Of a stretch of 9,605 bases of DNA, positions 1-4,139 are shown one piece after another. The stretch spans positions 1 to 9,605 of the forward strand of contig CAMBNE010000021.1 in NCBI GenBank assembly GCA_945868935.1. The letters run 5' to 3'. This stretch comes from an uncultured Clostridia bacterium. Lineage in GTDB: Bacteria; Bacillota; Clostridia; Oscillospirales; Acutalibacteraceae. Positions within the stretch are counted from its first letter, which is position 1. Every line of letters begins with the position of its first letter. A program made the translations under genes and the position numbers. The notes below the pieces were generated by a model. That model was not told the origin of the DNA, ran no database searches, and saw nothing but the letters and a program-made list of their open reading frames with translations.

Positions 1-306
1 TGTGTTAAGGCACTCTAAAAGAGTCTTGTTGGGGAGAATCTCGGCAGCCATAGCTGCGGAGTGAGTCATACCGGAGCAACCGATTGTTTCAACAAGAGCC
101 TCCTGTACGATACCGTCTTTTACGTTAAGTGTGAGCTTGCATGCGCCCTGCTGGGGAGCACACCAGCCGATTCCGTGTGAAAGACCCGAAATGTCTTTAA
201 TCTCGTAAGATTTTACCCACTTGCCCTCTTCGGGGATAGGTGCGGGACCGTGATGCGGTCCTTTTGCAACTGTGCACATATTTTCTACTTCTTTTGAATA
301 AATCAT
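1..306 (-). CDS. Fe-S cluster assembly scaffold protein (NifU/IscU-like), C-terminal part missing
   Basis: This is the first 102 codons of a gene that runs off the left edge, so no stop is seen. The product resembles the NifU N-terminal-like scaffold of clostridia, often encoded beside a 'GGGtGRT' protein; such scaffolds hold nascent Fe-S clusters in the cytoplasm for transfer to target enzymes. Visible landmarks are AKGPHHGPAPIPEEGKW (14-30), HGIGWCAPQQGACKLTL (44-60) and the ETIGCSGMTHSAAMAAEIL segment (73-91), whose C77 sits where IscU has a cluster-binding cysteine. C49, C56 and C99 are further candidates. The ATG at 306-304 is preceded by AAGGAG (315-320) with good spacing, and upstream lies a TTGAAA-17-TATAAT promoter, so it is probably the first gene of its transcript. 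A 10-bp palindrome CAATATATTG (322-331) lies in the leader. Family assignment is fairly firm; the cluster type and recipients cannot be seen. Confidence 0.88.
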   Translation of the reverse strand, partial: MIYSKEVENMCTVAKGPHHGPAPIPEEGKWVKSYEIKDISGLSHGIGWCAPQQGACKLTLNVKDGIVQEALVETIGCSGMTHSAAMAAEILPNKTLLECLNT

Positions 307-361
307 ATGTACTTCTCCTTTCAATATATTGTTGAGCCCAAATATACACTCATACACCTAC

Positions 362-390
362 ATTATACGGCTTTACACAACATTTTTCAA
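362..390 (-). promoter_or_regulatory. Sigma-A-type promoter of the Fe-S scaffold gene
   Basis: On the minus strand, TTGAAA (385-390) is followed after 17 nt by a consensus TATAAT (362-367). Transcription would start near 355, leaving a leader of about 50 nt before the ATG at 306. Confidence 0.75.
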
Positions 391-411
391 GTATTTTTTG
401 CTTTTTATCCT

Positions 412-448
412 ACAAAAAGAAAAAACAAGCCGATTTCCCGACTTGTTT
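412..448 (-). terminator. Intrinsic terminator after the YgiT-type gene
   Basis: Read on the minus strand, a 10-bp stem (arms 439-448 and 423-432, including one T-G wobble) closes a 6-nt loop (433-438). It is followed at once by a T-rich run with one C and one G. It lies about 25 nt past the stop of the zinc-finger gene and insulates the scaffold gene from upstream read-through. Confidence 0.8.
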
Positions 449-473
449 CTAAAAATTACATACATTAACAGCA

Positions 474-707
474 TTAAGCCGCCTTGTTGTCTGTATATTC
501 AACAACTGCAATTTCACCCATAAAGTTTTTCAGAGCCTTAACAATTTCATCAAGGCGTTCGGCAACCTCGTCTGTATAAACAGTTTCACCGCATTGTTCA
601 CACTCAAGGCAAGGAACATTTCGTATAATAATTAAAAAAGATTTAAAATCCACTACGTGCGTTCTTGTACTTTCAACATAATTTCCGTTACAATCAAAGC
701 ATTTCAT
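474..707 (-). CDS. YgiT/MqsA-type zinc-finger protein (antitoxin-like), orphan
   Basis: A 77-residue protein of the short YgiT-type zinc-finger family, which in Firmicutes is usually the antitoxin beside a DUF4258- or MqsR-like toxin. C3-x2-C6 and C36-x2-C39 form the expected zinc site; the segment NVPCLECEQCGE (30-41) and the end GEIAVVEYT are typical. It lacks the C-terminal HTH domain of E. coli MqsA (about 131 aa), as other short members do. I start it at the ATG at 707-705, which has a weak AGGAA about 8 nt upstream; the frame is open to 791, but those extra 28 codons run into the repeat at 755-834 and are not family-like. No toxin gene lies upstream, where one would normally sit; that space holds repeats instead. 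It ends at a good terminator. Family call is firm; antitoxin activity here is inference. Confidence 0.82.
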   Translation of the reverse strand: MKCFDCNGNYVESTRTHVVDFKSFLIIIRNVPCLECEQCGETVYTDEVAERLDEIVKALKNFMGEIAVVEYTDNKAA

Positions 708-754
708 TATTTTTGTTCCTATCACTTGTATGTCGTAAGTTCTATATTTACTGC

Positions 755-834
755 GGACACGGCACGCCGTGTCCCTACGACTATAATACAAACATTTCCT
801 TTATATCCGTAGGGGACGGCATCCCTGACGTCCC
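755..834 (+). repeat. H1-H2 double-hairpin repeat, copy A
   Basis: H1 is a perfect 8-bp stem (GGACACGG, loop CACG, CCGTGTCC; 755-774). It is followed by CTACGA, a linker containing AAACATTTCC, and H2 (813-834: GGGACG ... CGTCCC, 10-nt loop). The block aligns in direct orientation with 3326-3413. CCCTACG (773-779) and CGTAGGG (808-814) could also pair across the linker. It fills the space upstream of the zinc-finger gene. No coding capacity was recognised. Confidence 0.75.
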
Positions 835-840
835 GAAACA

Positions 841-928
841 TTACCTATATATCAATCTATAATTCGGGCAACCGTTTTTACCTAAATGTCCGACTTTTCC
901 ACTCGATTTGCCCGTCGAGGCACTCGAC
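841..928 (-). repeat. Repeat module X, copy A (downstream of the MIF-like gene)
   Basis: Read on the minus strand, this matches 3223-3315. The first 27 nt are identical (902-928 here; GTCGAG-TGC-CTCGAC hairpin, then GGGCAAATCGAG), followed by a diverged middle, a shared AAAAACGGTTGCCCGAATT and a shared end ATATAGGTAA. GGGCAA and TTGCCC can pair across the middle, so the element may fold as two stacked stems. It lies about 60 nt past the stop of the MIF-like gene, in that gene's own orientation. Confidence 0.8.
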
Positions 929-986
929 AAATTATCGTTTATCTAAACAAACCGTGCTAATAATTCCGGCTTATTTTAAGGTATAA

Positions 987-1331
987 TCAGAACATAAATC
1001 CGTCCATACCCCAGTACTGAACTTCTTCAAATTTCACGTAGCAGTTACTTCCGTCAACGCCTGCTTCTTCGCTCAGAATATTGCAGATTTCGGCGGTCAG
1101 CTTTGTATAATTGTCCTTTGAGGAGCTACCGAGGATTTTAACCTCGACAAAAGCAATATTTTTGTTGCTGTTCCCCTGAAACATCATAGAAATTCTATCC
1201 TCAACAGCGCACATAAGATATGCCTCGCTCTTGCCGGGGATAAGCGAAATAGCCTTTGAAAGACGGCTTTCAATTGTATTTTTTGCAGTATCGTCAAGCG
1301 ACACGTTTGTTTTTACATTTATAAACGGCAT
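987..1331 (-). CDS. MIF-like tautomerase (phenylpyruvate tautomerase family)
   Basis: A 114-residue protein with the size and layout of macrophage migration inhibitory factor. The family catalytic proline is present at position 2 (exposed after Met removal), in MPFINVKTNVS. K34 in PGK matches the MIF active-site lysine, and VKILGS (64-69) matches the segment holding the active-site isoleucine. YSKLLC-like YTKLTAEICNIL follows, and W107 lies near the C-terminus. By eye the MIF asparagine at 97 is replaced by K100, and the MIF CALC redox motif is absent. The family enolises phenylpyruvate-type keto acids as trimers; the physiological substrate in bacteria is generally unclear. The ATG at 1331 has AAAGGTGG 7 nt upstream and a TTGAAA-17-TATAAT promoter. 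No signal peptide is visible. It appears to be a single-gene unit, with repeat X as its 3' flank. Confidence 0.85.
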   Translation of the reverse strand: MPFINVKTNVSLDDTAKNTIESRLSKAISLIPGKSEAYLMCAVEDRISMMFQGNSNKNIAFVEVKILGSSSKDNYTKLTAEICNILSEEAGVDGSNCYVKFEEVQYWGMDGFMF

Positions 1332-1364
1332 AATAATACCACCTTTAATTGATACTTACCCTAT

Positions 1365-1393
1365 ATTATAATATTTATTGCGTTTTATTTCAA
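1365..1393 (-). promoter_or_regulatory. Sigma-A-type promoter of the MIF-like gene
   Basis: Minus strand: TTGAAA (1388-1393), 17-nt spacer, TATAAT (1365-1370). The start point would be near 1358, giving a leader of under 30 nt that contains the AAAGGTGG ribosome binding site (1339-1346). Confidence 0.78.
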
Positions 1394-1415
1394 GTATCAG
1401 TTTTTACAATATAAC

Positions 1416-1450
1416 AAAAACGCACACCGTATTTTGCGGTATGCGTTTTT
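1416..1450 (-). terminator. Intrinsic terminator after the HAD/small-protein transcript
   Basis: Arms 1416-1429 and 1437-1450 pair over 14 positions with one C/A mismatch (1425/1441), closing a 7-nt loop. The outer pairs are A-T runs, so a U-tract follows in either direction and it could work on both strands. On the minus strand it begins just after the stop of the small protein at 1457. It also lies just upstream of the MIF-like gene's -35, separating the two transcripts. Confidence 0.8.
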
Positions 1451-1456
1451 TATATG

Positions 1457-1642
1457 TCAGTTTTTATTTTTGTCGTCTGCTGTCGGAACACGGTAAGGAT
1501 AAAGCTGTTCATACGCTTCAATTTCGCTTTCATCCGTGATTGCCGAGGGAATAAGCCCCGTGCAGTCATACGCAGAACAGGAATTCATATTCTGGTCGTG
1601 AATACGGTCAAGCTTTTCGCTGTCGGGAATATTCTTTTCCAC
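1457..1642 (-). CDS. Small acidic protein of unknown function (61 aa)
   Basis: I do not recognise a named family. The product is 61 residues, acidic and hydrophilic, with no membrane segment. A central block SCSAYDCTGLIPS (21-33) carries two cysteines (C22, C27), followed by an acidic stretch (DESEIEAYEQLYPY, 37-50). I have the impression that similar small proteins with a CTGLIP core and an E-rich Y-x-LY tail occur in related clostridia, but cannot confirm it. It starts with GTG at 1642-1640, supported by GAGGTGA (1647-1653) 4 nt upstream. It lies 64 nt after the HAD stop with no promoter or terminator seen between, so it is probably co-transcribed with HAD. The terminator at 1416-1450 closes the unit. 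Codon use resembles its neighbours. Confidence 0.65.
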   Translation of the reverse strand: MEKNIPDSEKLDRIHDQNMNSCSAYDCTGLIPSAITDESEIEAYEQLYPYRVPTADDKNKN

Positions 1643-1646
1643 TCTC

Positions 1647-1653
1647 TCACCTC
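1647..1653 (-). promoter_or_regulatory. Ribosome binding site deciding the GTG start of the small protein
   Basis: GAGGTGA on the minus strand lies 4 nt before the GTG at 1642-1640. It is the main reason to accept this short reading frame as a gene and to choose GTG over the internal ATG at codon 19. Confidence 0.65.
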
Positions 1654-1706
1654 GCTGTTTGCTGTTGTTTATATTTTATACAGCAAGGTGCAAAGCTATG
1701 CCTGTT

Positions 1707-2435
1707 TTATTTTACCGTCAGCTTTTTAATTTTGAAAACGTCACCGTCCATTACTGTGTAGGTGCTCCTCAGCTCACCCTCAATTTCGGGTGAAATGCTC
1801 TGGTGAATGTAAAGGCTGTCGATTCCGAAGTCAGCCGCTCCGCCGATGTCGGAAAGGTAGTCGTTGCCTATCATAATCGACTCGCTTTTTTCAAGACCGT
1901 AGCGGTCAAAAAGCGTTTTGTAGTAGTAAAAATCGGGCTTTGAGCACTCCTCGTCGGAGCTTATGCAGATTCCGTCGAAGTATTCGGTAAGTCCGAGCAT
2001 ATTAAGCTCGTTTTCGGTAAAGCTGCGCTGAGCGTTTGAGAGAAGATAAATCCTCTTGCCCTTTGCTTTGAGCGTGTCGAGCAAGTCGATTACGCCGTCG
2101 TAGAGCTTTATGTACTTTGTCGAATAGCAACGGAAAGCCTCGGCAACAAATGCAATCTGAGATTTTGTTGTCTTAACGCCCTTTAAAGTAAAGAGCTTTT
2201 TGAAAACCTTTTCAATTTTAATGTCAACCACCTTGTATTCGGGGTGGCGTTTTTTTACAGCGGCTTTTTCAAGCTCGACAAGTCTGCCGTACTCGCTGTT
2301 TAGCTCGTCGCAGGTGTAGTGTGCGCCCTTGTAGCCGTAGAGAACAGCCATTTTCTTCCACAAATCATCATTCCACTCGTCGGTGTTGATGTCGATAAGA
2401 GTTCCGTAAAGGTCAAAAATATAATTTTTATACAT
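1707..2435 (-). CDS. HAD-superfamily hydrolase (haloacid dehalogenase-like, subfamily IA type)
   Basis: A 242-residue cytoplasmic HAD phosphatase-like protein. All four HAD motifs are visible: motif I FDLYGTLID (7-15) with nucleophile D8; motif II LLSNAQ (131-136) with S133; motif III lysine K166 in CSKPDF; motif IV IGNDYLSDIGGA (189-200) with D192 and D196. The second motif-I acid is a tyrosine (D8-L-Y10), a substitution seen in dehalogenase-like and some other HAD groups, so a classic phosphatase mechanism is less certain. A helical cap domain probably spans about 15-105. The substrate cannot be told. The ATG at 2435 has GGTGA (2443-2447) 7 nt upstream. Its promoter (2477-2505) shares its -35 hexamer with the divergent nth promoter. 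It is the first gene of a probable two-gene transcript with the 61-aa protein. Confidence 0.9.
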   Translation of the reverse strand: MYKNYIFDLYGTLIDINTDEWNDDLWKKMAVLYGYKGAHYTCDELNSEYGRLVELEKAAVKKRHPEYKVVDIKIEKVFKKLFTLKGVKTTKSQIAFVAEAFRCYSTKYIKLYDGVIDLLDTLKAKGKRIYLLSNAQRSFTENELNMLGLTEYFDGICISSDEECSKPDFYYYKTLFDRYGLEKSESIMIGNDYLSDIGGAADFGIDSLYIHQSISPEIEGELRSTYTVMDGDVFKIKKLTVK

Positions 2436-2476
2436 AGTGCAGTCACCGTCCGTAATCTGTAATTTATTTTGATTTT

Positions 2477-2505
2477 ATTCTACCAGTTTCCCAAGATAAT
2501 TGCAA
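2477..2505 (-). promoter_or_regulatory. HAD-gene promoter (extended -10)
   Basis: Minus strand: TTGCAA (2500-2505), 17-nt spacer ending in TGG, TAGAAT (2477-2482). The TGN before the -10 makes it an extended -10 promoter. TTGCAA is its own reverse complement and serves equally as the -35 of the plus-strand promoter at 2500-2528. Confidence 0.65.
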
Positions 2506-2528
2506 TAGAAAACAGGATATGATAAAAT
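2500..2528 (+). promoter_or_regulatory. nth promoter (extended -10), sharing its -35 with the HAD promoter
   Basis: Plus strand: TTGCAA (2500-2505), 17-nt spacer ending in TGA, TAAAAT (2523-2528). The start point would be near 2535, giving a leader of about 75 nt that contains the 34-bp repeat. Both promoters have 17-nt spacers and extended -10 elements, so polymerase could occupy only one at a time. Confidence 0.6.
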
Positions 2529-2556
2529 ATTATATAAGTCAGTAAAAAATTAAAAC

Positions 2557-2590
2557 AATTCCGAATTACGCATTCCGAATTCCGAATTAA
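2557..2590 (+). repeat. 34-bp direct repeat, left copy
   Basis: Identical over 34 nt to 3502-3535 and in the same orientation, 945 bp apart. It is built from ATTCCGAATT-like units, each near-palindromic around TTCCGAA or CGAATTCCG. It lies in the nth leader, ending 5 nt before the ribosome binding site, so nth and the following repeat block lie between the two copies. Confidence 0.85.
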
Positions 2591-2595
2591 ATTCA

Positions 2596-2605
2596 GTGGG
2601 GTGAT
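2596..2605 (+). promoter_or_regulatory. Ribosome binding site deciding the TTG start of nth
   Basis: GTGGGGTGAT matches the anti-SD well apart from one base and ends 3 nt before the TTG at 2609. No ATG is available near the conserved N-terminus, so TTG is the start. Confidence 0.7.
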
Positions 2606-2608
2606 TTT

Positions 2609-3265
2609 TTGACGAAAAAACAAATTGCGCTAAACGCCGTAAACGCCTTGAAAAAGGAATATCCCGAGGCAATCTGCTCGCTTGTGTACACAGACCCTCT
2701 ACAGCTTTTAATTGCCACTCGCCTTGCGGCACAATGTACAGACGTAAGGGTTAATATGGTAACGCCTGCGCTGTTTGATAGGTTCAAGACGGTTGACGAT
2801 TTTGCAGATTCTACAGCCGACGAGGTTGCAGAGTACATCAAAAGCTGCGGACTTTACAAGACGAAGTCGAGGGATATTGTGGAGCTTGCAAAAATGCTGC
2901 GTGACGATTTCGGCTCAGAAGTGCCCGACAATATTGACGATTTGATTAAACTGCCCGGAATCGGCAGAAAGACTGCAAATCTTGTGTGCGGCGACATTTT
3001 CGGCAAGCCTGCCGTAGTTGTGGACACGCACTGCATACGCATTACGCAAAGACTGGGGCTTCACAACCTCAAGGACCAGAAAAAGATTGAATTTGCACTG
3101 CGTGATTTACTGCCGCCCGAGGAGAGCAACGACTTTTGCCACAGGCTCGTACTGCACGGCAGAGCAGTATGCACCGCACGCAGTCCGAAATGCGAAAAGT
3201 GCTGTATGAAAGAGTTTTGCAAGTCGAGTGCCTCGACGGGCAAATCGAGCGGAAAAATCGGATAG
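2609..3265 (+). CDS. nth: Endonuclease III (DNA glycosylase/AP lyase)
   Basis: A 218-residue Nth, close to the E. coli length of 211. It excises oxidised pyrimidines and cleaves the abasic site in base excision repair. The helix-hairpin-helix is LPGIGRKTAN (115-124) with catalytic lysine K121. The catalytic aspartate is D139 in VDTHCIRI. The [4Fe-4S] loop has the exact C-x6-C-x2-C-x5-C spacing at C188, C195, C198 and C204. AAQCTDVRVN (40-49) matches the conserved AQ-TD segment. It starts at TTG with a strong RBS. The 14 residues after C204 (KSSASTGKSSGKIG) are encoded inside repeat module X and are not family-like, so the original C-terminus was probably replaced. nth is the only plus-strand gene between HAD and dut, and it lies between two identical 34-bp repeats. 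The catalytic parts are intact, so it should be active. Confidence 0.96.
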   Translation: MTKKQIALNAVNALKKEYPEAICSLVYTDPLQLLIATRLAAQCTDVRVNMVTPALFDRFKTVDDFADSTADEVAEYIKSCGLYKTKSRDIVELAKMLRDDFGSEVPDNIDDLIKLPGIGRKTANLVCGDIFGKPAVVVDTHCIRITQRLGLHNLKDQKKIEFALRDLLPPEESNDFCHRLVLHGRAVCTARSPKCEKCCMKEFCKSSASTGKSSGKIG

Positions 3266-3315
3266 TTTTTTAAAAAACGGTTGCCCGAATTTTAAATTGA
3301 TTGATATATAGGTAA
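3223..3315 (+). repeat. Repeat module X, copy B (overlaps the 3' end of nth)
   Basis: This copy begins two bases after the codon of the last Fe-S cysteine of nth and runs past the stop. It holds a 6-bp hairpin (GTCGAG 3223-3228, CTCGAC 3232-3237, loop TGC) and a longer-range stem GGGCAA (3238-3243) with TTGCCC (3281-3286). It matches 841-928 in inverted orientation, with 27 identical nt at its start. It has the same orientation relative to nth as copy A has relative to the MIF-like gene. It may act as a 3'-end element, but no U-tract terminator is present. Confidence 0.8.
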
Positions 3316-3325
3316 CGCTTTTTGT

Positions 3326-3413
3326 GAGCGACGAGGGCGTCGCTCGCTACGATTTTACACAAACGTTTCCTGTATAGCCGTAGGGGACGGCTTCCCAGAC
3401 GTCCCCTACGGCT
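3326..3413 (+). repeat. H1-H2 double-hairpin repeat, copy B
   Basis: H1 is GAGCGACG (3326-3333), loop AGGG, CGTCGCTC (3338-3345): 8 bp and a 4-nt loop as in copy A, but with different bases. The linker contains CTACGA and AAACGTTTCCTGTATA. H2 is a perfect 14-bp stem (3376-3389 with 3400-3413) around a 10-nt loop; in copy A the outer half of H2 is lost. A separate short hairpin TGCGGC-ATA-GCCGCA follows at 3428-3442. Confidence 0.78.
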
Positions 3414-3454
3414 AAAACATCCATACCTGCGGCATAGCCGCAATATAAATAAAT

Positions 3455-3496
3455 TCGGGAATTAACCCTTTATATTATTGCAACATATATTCCCGA
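3455..3496 (-). terminator. Inverted repeat, possible weak terminator after dut
   Basis: TCGGGAAT (3455-3462) pairs with ATTCCCGA (3489-3496) across a 26-nt AT-rich loop. On the minus strand it follows the dut stop by about 36 nt and is trailed by an AT-rich but not T-only stretch. The large loop makes it a poor intrinsic terminator; it could equally be another piece of the repeat block. Confidence 0.3.
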
Positions 3497-3501
3497 CCGA
3501 T

Positions 3502-3535
3502 AATTCCGAATTACGCATTCCGAATTCCGAATTAA
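3502..3535 (+). repeat. 34-bp direct repeat, right copy
   Basis: Identical to 2557-2590. It overlaps the end of dut: the dut stop codon (3532-3534, TAA on the minus strand) and the last base of the preceding histidine codon lie inside the repeat. Only two copies are seen in the window, so it is not an array. Confidence 0.85.
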
Positions 3536-3972
3536 TGTTTCCCTGTTGAGCCGAATCCGCCATCGCCTCTGTCGGTGTCGTCAAGCTCGCTTACTTCGAC
3601 AACGTCGGGTGTGAGTACGGGCGCAATTACCATCTGACACACACGCTCGTCGGGCTCGATTGTGTAGGGCTTGTCGGATACGTTGCAAAGTCCTGCGCAG
3701 ATTTCACCCCGGTAGTCGCTGTCGATTACGCCGACGCCGTTTGAAAGGCAGATTCCGTGCTTGACGCCCAGACCGCTGCGAGCGTAGAGGAACGCCGCAC
3801 AGGTGTTGTCGGGCAGTGCGATTGCAATGCCCGTAGGCACGATTGCAAGCTGACCGGGAGCAAGCGTAATCGGCTCGTCAATGCAGGCGTACAAATCCAT
3901 TCCTGCCGAGCCGCTTGTAGCTCTTTTGGGGATTTTTGCGTTTTCTTTAAGCTTTTTTATTTTAAGTTCCAT
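3532..3972 (-). CDS. dut: dUTPase (deoxyuridine 5'-triphosphate nucleotidohydrolase)
   Basis: A 146-residue trimeric-type dUTPase, which hydrolyses dUTP to dUMP and pyrophosphate, keeping uracil out of DNA and supplying dUMP for thymidylate synthesis. All five family motifs are present in order: AGMDLYA (23-29), ARSGLG (64-69), GVIDSDYRGE (81-90, with the catalytic-water aspartate), RVCQMVI (110-116) and the C-terminal arm RGDGGFGSTG (135-144). The length is typical. The ATG at 3972 has AAGGAG (3980-3985) 7 nt upstream. It lies 167 nt after the U32 gene on the same strand, and I saw no clear promoter in the gap, so it may be read through from the zapA-U32 unit or from an AT-rich promoter I cannot define. 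The stop codon lies within the right 34-bp repeat, but the functional arm is complete. Confidence 0.96.
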   Translation of the reverse strand: MELKIKKLKENAKIPKRATSGSAGMDLYACIDEPITLAPGQLAIVPTGIAIALPDNTCAAFLYARSGLGVKHGICLSNGVGVIDSDYRGEICAGLCNVSDKPYTIEPDERVCQMVIAPVLTPDVVEVSELDDTDRGDGGFGSTGKH

Positions 3973-4020
3973 TTTTATTCTCCTTCATTTCCTGCAAATT
4001 CTGAATAATTTATTCACGAA

Positions 4021-4114
4021 TATTTTTTTAATTCCTTTTTAAAATTTCCGTTAAGAATATTACTGAACTGTAATTTTCGGCAGAAGAATTTTTTATAATT
4101 CCTTTTTCAAAATT
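4021..4114 (-). repeat. Imperfect AT-rich direct repeats between U32 and dut
   Basis: Two copies of roughly 26 nt with the shared core AATTCCTTTTT on the plus strand (about 4021-4046 and 4087-4114) are separated by some 40 nt. The rest of the 167-nt gap is very AT-rich. No confident promoter, terminator or small gene is visible. The pair may be a local duplication, or chance in low-complexity DNA. Confidence 0.35.
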
Positions 4115-4139
4115 AAAGTCTTTCAACACTTTTGACATT

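Noticed and set aside
708..791. Upstream start at 791 for the zinc-finger gene
   Set aside because: The added 28 residues are partly encoded by the H1 repeat and are not part of the YgiT-type family; the ATG at 707 gives the standard length.
665..862. Plus-strand open frame across the zinc-finger gene start and repeat copy A
   Set aside because: It is composed of antisense coding sequence plus repeat DNA, with no RBS; the minus-strand gene explains the region.
3265..3278. GTTTTTTAAAAAAC after the nth stop as an intrinsic terminator
   Set aside because: The palindrome has no loop and no GC pairs to form a stable hairpin, and no U-tract follows a stem.
2557..3535. The 34-bp repeats as part of a CRISPR array
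   Set aside because: There are only two copies, 945 bp apart with a gene between, and no regularly spaced spacers or cas genes.
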